A stretch of 64,000 bases of DNA from JAWWPY01 sp964412845 (GTDB lineage: Bacteria; Actinomycetota; Actinomycetes; Streptosporangiales; Streptosporangiaceae): contig CAYPQM010000007.1 of NCBI GenBank assembly GCA_964412845.1, positions 7,263 through 71,262 of the forward strand, in the 5' to 3' direction. The notes beneath the pieces are model-generated. The model ran no database searches. It had not been told where the DNA came from and worked only from the letters and a program-made list of their open reading frames with translations. The translations under genes were made by a program, and so were the position numbers. Within the stretch, counting starts at the first letter, position 1; every line of letters begins with the position of its first letter. Shown here one piece after another: positions 35,980 to 44,123 of this stretch.

Positions 35980-36558
35980 TCAGGCGGCTACCTGGCTCGC
36001 ACTGTCGGTGAGCAGGTCCCGCAGCCGGCCCCGGCCCCGGTGCAGCCGGGACATCACTGTGCCGATCGGGCAGCGCATCATGTCGGCGATCTCCCGGTAG
36101 CCGAAGCCTTCGACATCGGCCAGGTAGACAGCGACCTGGAAGTCATGCGGGAGTTGCTGGAAGGCATTCCTCAGGTCGGCATCCGGCAGGTTGTCCAGGG
36201 CGACGTCCTCCGCCGAGCGCACGCCGTCCGCCGTATCGGGCTGGGTTCCGGCCAGCTGCCAGTCCTCGATTCCGGTGTCGGCCAGCACCGGCTCCCGCTG
36301 CCTCTTGCGGTATGCGTTGATGAAGGTGTTCTTCAGGATCCGGTTCAGCCACGCCCTGAGGTTGGTCCCCTCCTTGAACTGGTGAAACGACGCGTAGGCC
36401 TTGGCGTAGGTCTCCTGGACCAGGTCCTCGGCGTCGGCCGGGTTGTGGGTCATCCGTGCCGCGGCCGAGTACAGCTGCCTGCGGTGGCCGAGCGCCTCCG
36501 CAAAACGCTGATCGGTGCGTTCTTCGCACTGCACTGGCTCTAGCTCCTGCCTGATCAC
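35980..36558 (-). CDS. SigR/SigH-like ECF sigma factor without adjacent RsrA
   Basis: The 192-residue protein closely follows the SigR pattern. Region 2 has YSAAARMTHNPADAEDLVQE, TYAKAYASFHQFKEGTNLRA and WLNRILKNTFINAYRKRQRE. The linker has EDWQLAG, and region 4 has VAVYLADVEGFGYREIADMM and PIGTVMSRLHRGRGRLRDLL. SigR directs thiol-oxidative stress genes and is normally followed by the zinc anti-sigma RsrA. No HxxxCxxC protein is encoded here; the gene follows DUF6458 by 4 nt. A cognate anti-sigma elsewhere or different control is implied. Confidence 0.94.
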   Translation of the reverse strand: MIRQELEPVQCEERTDQRFAEALGHRRQLYSAAARMTHNPADAEDLVQETYAKAYASFHQFKEGTNLRAWLNRILKNTFINAYRKRQREPVLADTGIEDWQLAGTQPDTADGVRSAEDVALDNLPDADLRNAFQQLPHDFQVAVYLADVEGFGYREIADMMRCPIGTVMSRLHRGRGRLRDLLTDSASQVAA

Positions 36559-36562
36559 GTCG

Positions 36563-36943
36563 TTATTCTTCGAGGTACTCGTCGACGATCTCGGTGCCCG
36601 CGGGCTGCTGGTGAGCGGCCGGGGTGCCGGGCACGATCACCGTCCGCTGCACGGGAATCCCGGGCTGCTCAGAACCGTCAGGGGAGGCTCCCGGGTTGAG
36701 CATGATGTAGGGCGGCATGGTCTCGTCGACCTCGCTGACCACGGGTCCGCGCGGGCCCCTCCGCACGACCATCCGGCGGCGTATCCAGCCCTGCGCCCGC
36801 TGCGGCAGCAGCAGCGCGGCCGCGCCGGCTGCCATCAGCACCACACCGACGATCTGCAGGTTCAGCCAGCTCGGGCTGGTCGTGATAGCAAAGGTGAAGA
36901 TTGCCCCGATAGTAATTAAGGTCAGGCCGGGCGCGACTTTCAT
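36563..36943 (-). CDS. DUF6458-type small membrane protein
   Basis: The 126-residue protein has two membrane helices (GLTLITIGAIFTFAI, LQIVGVVLMAAGAAALLLP) and an R-rich turn (GWIRRRMVVRRGPRGP) followed by a Pro-rich acidic tail. This arrangement matches DUF6458. Function is unknown. It lies upstream of the SigR-like gene with a 4-bp gap, so the two are probably co-transcribed; a membrane partner for the sigma factor is conceivable but unsupported. Confidence 0.8.
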   Translation of the reverse strand: MKVAPGLTLITIGAIFTFAITTSPSWLNLQIVGVVLMAAGAAALLLPQRAQGWIRRRMVVRRGPRGPVVSEVDETMPPYIMLNPGASPDGSEQPGIPVQRTVIVPGTPAAHQQPAGTEIVDEYLEE

Positions 36944-36986
36944 CGGGCATCCTTCCGGTGCGATTCCTGCGTGGCGGGCCGGTTAG

Positions 36987-37037
36987 CCGCTCGTCCCGTC
37001 GGCGCACGGGGGGGATGCGCGTCGCCGGGACGAGCGG
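36987..37037. promoter_or_regulatory. Long hairpin in the leader of the DUF6458-sigma operon
   Basis: Arms CCGCTCGTCCCG (36987-36998) and CGGGACGAGCGG (37026-37037) are perfect complements. Inner bases GGCGCA and TGCGC allow further pairing around a G-run loop. It lies 43-94 bp upstream of the DUF6458 start on the minus strand. It could be an mRNA leader structure or a regulator binding site. Confidence 0.6.
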
Positions 37038-37056
37038 TCGGCCCTTTCTCTACCTG

Positions 37057-37094
37057 AACTTCCCCGCCTCAAACAAACTTCCCCGCCTCAAACA
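37057..37094. repeat. Two tandem 19-bp repeats
   Basis: The unit AACTTCCCCGCCTCAAACA occurs at 37057-37075 and again at 37076-37094 without a gap. It lies in the 314-bp interval between the divergent DUF6458 and DUF6328 genes, next to the long hairpin. It may be a paired binding site for a regulator of either gene. Confidence 0.8.
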
Positions 37095-37257
37095 CGGCGC
37101 GCGAAATTCGGTGCGCGCGGCTATCGCGTCAATCAGGCGGGGACGCGGGAAGGCCAGGAGCGCCGGCGGCAGGTCTCGTTTCGTGCGGTCTGCCGCGGGT
37201 AGTCCATTGGTTCCACCGGGGGAGCCGGCTGGTTCCCGGAGTGCGGAGGTGGCGGCG

Positions 37258-37749
37258 ATGGGATCCACCTCGTCCCAGGATCCGCGGGGCGAGGCGGATC
37301 CGCGGCACGAGTCAGTAGCGGCGCGTGATGACCGCAACCTGGCCGAGCTGCTCCAGGAACTCCGGGTGGCAGGCCTGGGAGTTCAGGTCCTGTTCGGTTT
37401 CCTGCTCTCGCTCCCGTTCACCCAGCGGTTCAGCCAGCTCGATCACTTCCAGCGTGACCTCTACCTGGCCAGCCTCCTGCTCGCCGCGGTGTCCACGGCC
37501 CTGCTGCTGGGCCCGGTCGCCTATCACCGCCTGGTGTTCCGCCGCCACCAGAAGGAACGCCTGGTGCGTGCGGCCAACGTGATGGCGATCCTCGGCCTGG
37601 CCGCCGTCGGGCTGGCCGTCTCGGCCGCCGTGCTGCTGGTGACCAGCTACGTCGCCAGGGGCTGGCCAGCGGCGCTGATCACGGCCTTCGTGGCCTGCCT
37701 GTACGCCGTGCTGTGGTTCGCGTTCCCGCTCGGGCACCGCGAGGAGTAG
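37258..37749 (+). CDS. DUF6328-type four-helix membrane protein
   Basis: ATG 37258 has GGAGGT eight bases upstream; longer readings of the frame cross the hairpin and repeats and are not coding. The 163-residue protein has an acidic N-terminus with ARDDRNLAELLQELRVAGLG, then four helices (VQVLFGFLLSLPFTQRF, LYLASLLLAAVSTALLLGPV and two C-terminal helices). VAYHRLVFRRHQKERLVRAA lies in the central loop. This pattern fits DUF6328 family proteins of unknown function. Confidence 0.82.
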   Translation: MGSTSSQDPRGEADPRHESVAARDDRNLAELLQELRVAGLGVQVLFGFLLSLPFTQRFSQLDHFQRDLYLASLLLAAVSTALLLGPVAYHRLVFRRHQKERLVRAANVMAILGLAAVGLAVSAAVLLVTSYVARGWPAALITAFVACLYAVLWFAFPLGHREE

Positions 37750-37866
37750 CGGCCCTCGGCCGTTTCGAGCCTGGCCGGCCCGGCACTGTGGTGAATGTCG
37801 CCATGCACCCGGGTGACTACCCTCAAGGAGCGTGTCAAACGTCATCGTCAGGAAGGGGACGCTGCC

Positions 37867-38031
37867 ATGGGGGACACCGCCGACGGCACCGGCCAACAGG
37901 CCAACGTCAACCAGGCCAAGGATGAGCCGATCCCGGCCAGCCACCACGACCAGGAGCGCCGGGAGGCCGCGGCGCGGCCAGCCGATGATGATGAGCCCGC
38001 GGAGGAGGGCGCGGCAGACGGTGCAGAATGA
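37867..38031 (+). CDS. Small acidic hydrophilic protein ahead of DNA ligase
   Basis: The 54-residue polypeptide (MGDTADGTGQQANVNQAKDE ... EEGAADGAE) is highly charged and predicted disordered. AAGGGGA precedes ATG 37867, and its TGA overlaps the ligase ATG (ATGA), which supports real translation. No family was recognised. Such coupling often means that the small protein is made in step with the enzyme. Confidence 0.5.
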   Translation: MGDTADGTGQQANVNQAKDEPIPASHHDQERREAAARPADDDEPAEEGAADGAE

Positions 38032-39032
38032 CCCCCGCCAGCAGCACGGATAGTCCGCAGCACCCCCGGCCGGCCGGCCTGGCGCAGCCAGGCTGGCTCG
38101 AACCCATGCTCGCCACGCTGACCAGGGAGCGGTTCGCCGACCCCGGATGGATCTTCGAGCGCAAGCTTGATGGTGAGCGGTGCCTGGCTTTCCGCAGCGG
38201 CGCGCGGCTGCGGCTGATGACCCGCAACCAGAAGGAAGTCACCGGCACCTACCCGGAGCTGGCCGCCGCGCTCGGCGCCCACCAGCCGGCCGCTGATTTC
38301 ATCGTCGACGGGGAGGTCGTCGCCTTCGACGGGGAGCAGACCAAGTTCGCCCGGTTGCAGCAGCGGCTCGGCGTCCGCGATCCGGGGCCGGAACTGCGCG
38401 CCGAGGTGCCGGTCTACTTCTATATCTTCGACGTGCTGTGGGCGGGCGGCCGCGACACGCGGCCGCTGCCGTTGCGGGAACGCAAGCGGCTGCTGCGCGG
38501 CCTGCTGTCCTACGGTGGCCCACTGCGTTTCACCGAGCACCGCGACACCGACGGCGAGGCGTACTGGCGGGAGGCCTGCGCGCAGGGCTGGGAGGGACTC
38601 GTCGCCAAGCGCGCGGATGCGCCGTACCGGCCGGGGCGCAGCCGGGACTGGCTCAAGTTCAAGTGTGAGGCCGGTCAGGAATTCGTCATCGGCGGCTACA
38701 CCGACCCGCAGGGGTCACGCACCGGGTTCGGCGCGCTGCTGCTCGGCTACTACGACGCCGGCGGCCAGCTCATCTACGCCGGCAAGGTCGGCACGGGATT
38801 CGACCAGCACACGCTGACCAGCCTGCACGCGGCGCTGGCCGAGCTGGAGCGGGACCAGCCCGCGTTCGACCGCGGCGCGCTGCCCCGGTCCCGGGTGCAC
38901 TGGGTCGAGCCACGACTCGTCGGCGAGGTCGGCTTCAGCGAGTGGACCCAGGACGGGCAGTTGCGTCATCCCAGGTTCCAGGGCCTGCGCCGGGACAAGG
39001 ACGCCACGGAAGTGGTGCGTGAGGCGGGCTGA
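38028..39032 (+). CDS. ATP-dependent DNA ligase (LigC/LigD-ligase type)
   Basis: The 334-residue protein has the adenylation domain motif I ERKLDGER (Lys46), motif III FYIFDVLW, motif IV EGLVAKR, motif V RDWLKFKC, and a C-terminal OB fold with GALLLGYYDAGGQLIYAGKVGTGF. This is the size and layout of stand-alone ligases related to LigD, used in end joining and base repair in actinobacteria. Ku, polymerase and nuclease domains are not in the window. It is coupled to the small acidic protein upstream. Confidence 0.94.
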   Translation: MTPASSTDSPQHPRPAGLAQPGWLEPMLATLTRERFADPGWIFERKLDGERCLAFRSGARLRLMTRNQKEVTGTYPELAAALGAHQPAADFIVDGEVVAFDGEQTKFARLQQRLGVRDPGPELRAEVPVYFYIFDVLWAGGRDTRPLPLRERKRLLRGLLSYGGPLRFTEHRDTDGEAYWREACAQGWEGLVAKRADAPYRPGRSRDWLKFKCEAGQEFVIGGYTDPQGSRTGFGALLLGYYDAGGQLIYAGKVGTGFDQHTLTSLHAALAELERDQPAFDRGALPRSRVHWVEPRLVGEVGFSEWTQDGQLRHPRFQGLRRDKDATEVVREAG

Positions 39033-39068
39033 GCGGAGCGCCGCGGCCGGCTGGCCCGGAGGTCCGGA

Positions 39069-39719
39069 GTGAACCCGGGAAGGGCGCCGGCCAGGTCGGC
39101 GCGGGGCCGGATCGCCGCCGCGGACCGGGACATCATGCAGCGGATCGCGGCGGCCGACTCGGTTGTCCTCGATCAGGTCATGCCCCGGCTGAGCCGGCTG
39201 GCTGATTACAGCGTGCTCTGGATCGCCGTCGCGGCCGGCCTGGCGGTCACCCGCGGAAAGCGGGGCCGGCGCGCTGCCCTGCGGGGAGTAGCCAGCATTG
39301 CCATCGCGAGCACGGCGGCCAACGTCGTCGCCAAGGGCCTGGCTCGCCGGGACCGGCCCACCGAGCCGCAGCCGCCGCCCCGTCAGCTGGCCCGGGTCCC
39401 CAAGTCGACCTCGTTCCCTTCGGGGCATGCGGCGTCCGCCGCGGCATTCGCCGCGGGTGTGGCCGTGGAAATCCCCGCGCTGGCCCTGCCGGCCGGCGTG
39501 CTGGCCGCCGCCGTGGGAGCATCCCGCGTGGTTACCGGGGTGCACTATCCGTCCGACGTGGTCGCCGGATTCACGCTCGGCGCCGCCGCGGGACGCCTGA
39601 CGCTGAGCTGGTGGCCCCGGCCACCAGAGCCGGGGCCCGCGCACGCCCAGCACCGGGGCAACAGGGCAACGGGCGGTGCTACCGCCTGGCCCCGGCCACA
39701 GGACGGACCGGGAAGCTGA
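39069..39719 (+). CDS. PAP2-family phosphatase
   Basis: The 216-residue membrane protein has the three-part PAP2 motif: KGLARRDRPTE, SFPSGHAASAAAFA and SRVVTGVHYPSDVVAG. It should dephosphorylate lipid phosphates such as undecaprenyl-PP or phosphatidate at the membrane. The GTG start at 39069 is close behind GGAGGTCCGGA. The Pro-rich C-terminal tail overlaps the convergent anti-sigma-type gene by 41 bp. Confidence 0.92.
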   Translation: MNPGRAPARSARGRIAAADRDIMQRIAAADSVVLDQVMPRLSRLADYSVLWIAVAAGLAVTRGKRGRRAALRGVASIAIASTAANVVAKGLARRDRPTEPQPPPRQLARVPKSTSFPSGHAASAAAFAAGVAVEIPALALPAGVLAAAVGASRVVTGVHYPSDVVAGFTLGAAAGRLTLSWWPRPPEPGPAHAQHRGNRATGGATAWPRPQDGPGS

Positions 39720-40308
39720 CACAGGAATCAGCGTCGGCCGCGGCGGAGCCAGGTTCTATCGAGAACAGGGCCCACACGACCTTCCCCATGTCGCTCGGGG
39801 TGGTGTAGCCCCAGGCGTCGCTGAGCGCCTCGATGACATGCAGGCCACGGCCGGTCTCGGCGAGCTCACCTGGGTCTTTCGGCACCGGAGGCTTATCGCT
39901 CGGGTCGGCGACCGCGCAGAGCACGCAGGAGCCGAACTGCACCAGGCCGAGCTGGACCGGCCAGCATGACTCGATGCCGGCCGACCGTGGTGTGGCGTGC
40001 CGCAATGCGTTGGTCAGCAGTTCAGAGACGACCACCGCGATATCGTCGCGGCGCTCTGCCGCTACTCCCCAGCGCTGCAACGTGGCCACAGTCACGTCCC
40101 GGGCGGCGCGGACCGACCGGGCGTCGGGGTCCTGGGTGCGGGTGGCGACCCGTGGGAAGCGCGTCCAGTCCAGTCCCCCGGGGCCGGCCGCAAGTGGCCA
40201 GTCGCCATTCGCCGAGGCGGCCATCTGCACGGCCGACGTCAGCCAGTGCAGGCCCACGTCGCTGGCCGCACTGCTCGCCACGCTTAATGGGTGTGCCGTC
40301 ATCGCCAT
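39679..40308 (-). CDS. HATPase anti-sigma-type ATP-binding protein (RsbW-like)
   Basis: The start is ATG 40308 or the adjacent ATG 40302; a longer frame to 40401 looks non-coding. The 209-residue protein has a single HATPase_c_2 domain with intact N-box VVSELLTNALRHA and lid region ELAETGRGLHVIEALSDAWG. In actinobacteria such proteins commonly flank XRE-DUF5753 and DUF397 genes, as found here on the opposite strand. Unlike the MEDS-HATPase at 16315 its ATP-binding residues are conserved. Confidence 0.9.
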   Translation of the reverse strand: MAMTAHPLSVASSAASDVGLHWLTSAVQMAASANGDWPLAAGPGGLDWTRFPRVATRTQDPDARSVRAARDVTVATLQRWGVAAERRDDIAVVVSELLTNALRHATPRSAGIESCWPVQLGLVQFGSCVLCAVADPSDKPPVPKDPGELAETGRGLHVIEALSDAWGYTTPSDMGKVVWALFSIEPGSAAADADSCVSFPVRPVAGARR

Positions 40309-40499
40309 CCGAACGTCTCGTCGCGGCAGGGGGAAATGGCGCGTACAGCCCCTATGGTGGCCTACGCACGCGTCAGCTGCAAGAGGCTTCTGCACGTGCA
40401 TATGATCTGTTACGCTGTTTATGCAAACGGTTGCGCACTGTAGTCCCGCGCACCAGGCCCCGCCACGTATGTTCCTGGTATCCCCGCGGAGGAAACACG

Positions 40500-40796
40500 A
40501 TGCCGGTCAAGAACGGTGTCCCGGCTGATCAGCTCGGGGCACGCTGGCGCAAGAGCCGGGTCAGCAATCCCAGCGGAAGCTGCGTCGAGGTGGCTGAACT
40601 GCCCGGCGGCGCGGTGGCCGTCCGCAACTCCCGGCATCCGTCCGGCCCGGCCCTGATCTACACCCGCGCCGAAGTCGCCGCATTCCTGAAGGGGGCGAAG
40701 AACGGCGAGTTCGATGATCTCTACCAGAGCGGCAGCGTGGCGTCATTATCCAAGATCCCGCCAAATGGGGGTCACGACAACGCGATGCTGCGGTGA
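40500..40796 (+). CDS. DUF397 protein
   Basis: The 98-residue protein contains the DUF397 signature: RWRKSRVSNPSGSCVEVAEL, then VAVRNSRHPSGPALIYTRAE and FLKGAKNGEFDDL. ATG 40500 is preceded by GGAGG. DUF397 proteins are small partners encoded beside WhiJ-like XRE-DUF5753 regulators. It lies 143 bp upstream of such a regulator, in the same direction. It has a longer tail (about 20 residues) than usual. Confidence 0.92.
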   Translation: MPVKNGVPADQLGARWRKSRVSNPSGSCVEVAELPGGAVAVRNSRHPSGPALIYTRAEVAAFLKGAKNGEFDDLYQSGSVASLSKIPPNGGHDNAMLR

Positions 40797-40939
40797 TATC
40801 GTGCAGTCTGTGCCGCGCCGGGCGGCGGTCTGTGCCGCCATTGCCCGGATAGGGGGCACGCTGAGTCTGTGAGATCTCGTCACTGGCCGGACCGGCCGGG
40901 AACGGGCTGAAGCGCTGATCCATCGGTCTGGGAGCCAGG

Positions 40940-41839
40940 ATGAGCACGGTTCAACCGGACGGCGAGCCTGTCCGCATTTTCTGCGGGGAACGGGTCGGCG
41001 GCACCGTCCTGCGTATGATGCTGGGCGCGCGGCTGCGCGGTCTCCGCGAGGCGGCAGGCATCTCGCCCGAGAAGGCCGGGTATGCGATCCGGGCATCGCG
41101 GTCCAAGATCAGCCGCATGGAGCATGGCCGGGTGGGCTTCAAGGAGCGGGACGTCGCTGACCTGCTCGCGCTGTACGGCGTCACCGACCCGCAGGTCAGT
41201 GCGGGGATGCTGTCGCTCGCCAAGCGGGCCAACGAGCCGGAATGGTGGGCCAAGTACGGCGACATCCTGGCTGACTGGTTTGAGGCCTATCTGGGGCTGG
41301 AGGAGGCGGCGTCCCTCATCCGCGCTTATGAGCTGCAGTTCGTGCAGGGCCTGTTCCAGACCGAGGCCTATGCCCGTGCTGTCACCTTGCTCGGCCACCG
41401 GGCCGCGCCCGCCGCCGAGATCGATCGCCGGGTGAGCCTGCGGATGAAGCGCCAGGACCTGCTCACCAGTGCGGAACCACCGCGTATGTGGGCCGTCATG
41501 GATGAGGCGGCACTGCGCCGGCCGCTCGGCGGCCGCAAGGTGATGCGTGCCCAGCTCAGCCACCTCATCGAGGTAGCGGAACTGCCGCATGTCACGGTGC
41601 AGGTCATGCCGTTCAACCGCGGCGGCCACGCCGGGGCAGGCGGCTCGTTCACCGTGCTGCGCTTCGGTGAGCCGGACCTGCCTGATGTCGTCTACATCGA
41701 GCAGTTGCTCAGCGCCCTTTACCTGGAACGCCGCCCAGACGTTGATCACTATGTCGAGGTCATGAACCGCCTCAGCGCCGAGGCCCTGACCCCCGCCGAT
41801 ACCGCGCGTTTCCTTTCGGAGATCATCCGGGAGACCTAG
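40940..41839 (+). CDS. WhiJ-like XRE-DUF5753 transcriptional regulator
   Basis: The 299-residue protein has an N-terminal helix-turn-helix (LGARLRGLREAAGISPEKAG, IRASRSKISRMEHGR) and a DUF5753 ligand or partner domain (YELQFVQGLFQTEAYARAV ... VTVQVMPFNRGGHAG). These regulators control development and antibiotic production, with DUF397 partners modulating DNA binding. With the DUF397 gene upstream and the divergent HATPase gene it completes a classical triad. Confidence 0.93.
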   Translation: MSTVQPDGEPVRIFCGERVGGTVLRMMLGARLRGLREAAGISPEKAGYAIRASRSKISRMEHGRVGFKERDVADLLALYGVTDPQVSAGMLSLAKRANEPEWWAKYGDILADWFEAYLGLEEAASLIRAYELQFVQGLFQTEAYARAVTLLGHRAAPAAEIDRRVSLRMKRQDLLTSAEPPRMWAVMDEAALRRPLGGRKVMRAQLSHLIEVAELPHVTVQVMPFNRGGHAGAGGSFTVLRFGEPDLPDVVYIEQLLSALYLERRPDVDHYVEVMNRLSAEALTPADTARFLSEIIRET

Positions 41840-41908
41840 CGCGGAACGCGGGTCAGTCCGCTAGCACCGCATACCAACGTGTCGGCAATCTGCTCGAAAG
41901 GCGTACCA

Positions 41909-42757
41909 GTGACCAGCGAAGGCGCACCAGCCAGTGACGAATGGCATGGTGACGTTCCGGTCGGCGGCGAGGAGCCGCCGACCTTTGACACCAGCGTGGC
42001 GCACGTAGCCCGGGTCTACGACTACTGGCTGGGCGGCAAAGACAATTTCGCCGCTGACCGGGCGGCCGGCGAACAGGCGATCGCGGCTTATCCCGACATC
42101 GTCTTCTCCGTCCGCGCCAACCGCGCCTTCCTGGCTCGCACGGTGCGCTATCTGGCCGGGCAGGCCGGGATTCGCCAGTTCCTCGACATCGGCACCGGCA
42201 TCCCGACCGCGAACAACACCCACGAGGTCGCCCAGTCCGTGGTCCCTGACGCCCGGGTCGTCTACGTGGACAACGATCCCGTCGTGCTGGCGCACGCCCG
42301 CGCGCTGCTGGTCAGCGATCCACAAGGTCACACGAACTACATCGACGCCGACCTGCGGGACACCGAGGCGATCCTGCACGAGGCGGCCAAGACACTGGAC
42401 TTCTCCCGCCCGGTCGCGATCATGCTGATGGCGATCCTGCAGCACCTCGGGGACGAGGACGATCCGTACGCCATCGTGGCGAAACTGCTGGACGCCGTGC
42501 CAGCCGGCAGCTACCTGTCCCTGTCCCACCCGGCGGCGGACATCGAAGCCGAGGCGATGGGCCAGATGGCGGAGCGGCTGAACAAGATGATGGCGGAGAA
42601 GGTCACCTTCCGCGGGCAGGCCGAGGTCGCCCGTTTCTTCGATGGCCTGGAACTGATCGAGCCTGGGATGGTGCGGGTCCAGCAATGGCGACCCGACACC
42701 GAGGCCGAGGCCAACAGCCCGGCAGCGCTCTGGGGCGGGGTCGGCCGCAAGGTCTGA
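41909..42757 (+). CDS. SAM-dependent methyltransferase (DUF574 type)
   Basis: GTG 41909 has GAAAGG upstream and is preferred over GTG 41879. The 282-residue protein carries the family N-terminus VAHVARVYDYWLGGKDNFAADRAAG (in pieces YDYWLGGKDNF), SAM loop FLDIGTGIPTANNTHE and VVYVDNDPVVLAHARALL. The family is abundant in actinobacteria, with no assigned substrate. It is convergent with a TetR gene 3 bp away. Confidence 0.92.
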   Translation: MTSEGAPASDEWHGDVPVGGEEPPTFDTSVAHVARVYDYWLGGKDNFAADRAAGEQAIAAYPDIVFSVRANRAFLARTVRYLAGQAGIRQFLDIGTGIPTANNTHEVAQSVVPDARVVYVDNDPVVLAHARALLVSDPQGHTNYIDADLRDTEAILHEAAKTLDFSRPVAIMLMAILQHLGDEDDPYAIVAKLLDAVPAGSYLSLSHPAADIEAEAMGQMAERLNKMMAEKVTFRGQAEVARFFDGLELIEPGMVRVQQWRPDTEAEANSPAALWGGVGRKV

Positions 42758-42760
42758 GGG

Positions 42761-43387
42761 TCATTTCACGCGGTAGGCGGCGAGGAAGACGCGGACGCCG
42801 GCATCGGCGATGTGCTCAAGCTCGGCTGCGGTGAACCGCTCGTCCGGGCAGAACATCGTCTTGTCCTGCGGTATCGACAGGACCAGGTACGCGAAATGGC
42901 TGGCGGCCAGCCCCGGATCGTCGATGCGCAGCAGGCCGCGTTCGGCGAGATCGCCGAACGCGGCGGCCAGCATGTCGACGGCCCGCTGCGGCGCTCGCTG
43001 GTAGTAAGTCCGGGCCAGGTCGGGAAAGCGGTCGGCTTCGGCGATGACCAGCCGGCGCAGCCGCAGGACATGTGGCTGCAACACCGCGGTGAGGTAGGTC
43101 CGCGCGAGTTCGGTGAGCGCCCTGTCCAGATCATCGGTGCCGGGCAGGATGCGGGCCATCGAACTGATGATCTTGTCTGAGCTTTCGGTGACGCCCAGGA
43201 TGATGGCGGTAAACAGGCGCTCCTTGTCGGCGAAGTTCTTGTACACCGTCTGCTTGGACACTGCGGCGAGCGCGGCGATCTCGTCCATGCTGGTGCCCTG
43301 GTAGCCGCCGCGCAGGAACAAGGTAGTGGCCGCCTCCATGATCGCCCGGTGCTTCCGGGCGGAGCGGCCCTCGTCAGCGGTTTCCAT
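42761..43387 (-). CDS. TetR-family repressor
   Basis: The 208-residue protein has an N-terminal TetR helix-turn-helix (AIMEAATTLFLRGGYQGTSM, DEIAALAAVSKQTVYKNFAD) and a C-terminal ligand domain of the AefR-like type (LRLRRLVIAEADRFPDLART). GAGGAGG precedes ATG 43387. It is divergent from the DUF1905 protein gene, and the 88-bp gap holds two similar palindromes, so it probably represses both itself and that gene. Confidence 0.94.
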   Translation of the reverse strand: METADEGRSARKHRAIMEAATTLFLRGGYQGTSMDEIAALAAVSKQTVYKNFADKERLFTAIILGVTESSDKIISSMARILPGTDDLDRALTELARTYLTAVLQPHVLRLRRLVIAEADRFPDLARTYYQRAPQRAVDMLAAAFGDLAERGLLRIDDPGLAASHFAYLVLSIPQDKTMFCPDERFTAAELEHIADAGVRVFLAAYRVK

Positions 43388-43411
43388 CGGGCCTCCTCTG
43401 CTGTGCCGATA

Positions 43412-43430
43412 GTACTGGACGGCTCAGTAC
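43412..43430. promoter_or_regulatory. Probable TetR operator, site 1
   Basis: GTACTG (43412-43417), a 7-bp spacer and CAGTAC (43425-43430) form a perfect inverted repeat. It lies 25 bp upstream of the TetR start and is matched by a second copy nearby. Confidence 0.75.
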
Positions 43431-43438
43431 CCAAAATA

Positions 43439-43457
43439 GTACTGTACCGTCTAGTAC
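43439..43457. promoter_or_regulatory. Probable TetR operator, site 2
   Basis: GTACTG (43439-43444), a 7-bp spacer and TAGTAC (43452-43457) form the same palindrome with one mismatch. Read on the other strand it matches site 1 at 17 of 20 positions, including the spacer. It lies just upstream of the DUF1905 gene start at 43476. Confidence 0.75.
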
Positions 43458-43475
43458 TGAAACCGGGGAGGACTC

Positions 43476-43982
43476 ATGGCCGAGCCATCGGGTGACGGGC
43501 CGTCCGCCCGCAGCGGCGAGGACAGCCCGCGCGTCAGGTTCACCACCACCCTGCTGCGGGCGGGCAAGACCGCCACCGGCATCGAGGTCCCGGCCGAGGT
43601 CGTGGCCCGGCTCGGCCCGACCAAGCGGCCGCCCGTGCGGGTGACGATCAACGGGCACACTTACCGCAGCACGGTGGCCGTCATGGGCGGGGTGTTCATG
43701 GTCGGGGTCAGCGCCGAGAACCGCACGAGCGCCGGGGTGGCGGGCGGGGACGAGGTGGAGGTCGAACTCGAACTCGACACCACCCCCCGCGAGGTGACGG
43801 TCCCTGCTGACCTCGCCGAGGCCCTTGGCCGTGATCCAGCGGCCAAACAGCGCTTCGACGCCCTCTCTTACAGCCACAAACGGGCGCACGTCGAGGCGAT
43901 CGAAGCGGCCAAGGCCGCCGAAACCCGGCAGCGGCGCATTGCTAAAGCCATCAGCATGCTGCGCGCCGATCCACCCCGCTGA
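43476..43982 (+). CDS. DUF1905 / YdeI (OmpD-associated)-like protein
   Basis: The 168-residue protein has an N-terminal DUF1905 barrel (VRFTTTLLRAGKTATGIEVP, PPVRVTINGHTYRSTVAVMG) and a C-terminal YdeI-like helical region (RFDALSYSHKRAHVEAIEAA, then ETRQRRIAKAISML). The biochemical role is unknown; YdeI-type proteins are linked to peptide and stress resistance. GGGGAGG precedes ATG 43476, and the two TetR-type palindromes lie directly upstream, so the gene is presumably repressed by the divergent TetR. Confidence 0.9.
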   Translation: MAEPSGDGPSARSGEDSPRVRFTTTLLRAGKTATGIEVPAEVVARLGPTKRPPVRVTINGHTYRSTVAVMGGVFMVGVSAENRTSAGVAGGDEVEVELELDTTPREVTVPADLAEALGRDPAAKQRFDALSYSHKRAHVEAIEAAKAAETRQRRIAKAISMLRADPPR

Positions 43983-44123
43983 GCCCGCACTGTGGGCGCC
44001 GGAGGCGCAGGACGAGTTCAGCGTCATCTGCCGGCCATGGCGCGCGGACCCAGGGGGCGATGATGATCGCGGGTAAGTATGCAAGGCTGTAGTTCTCAAT
44101 CCGTCCAATTGCAGGAGGTCTGC

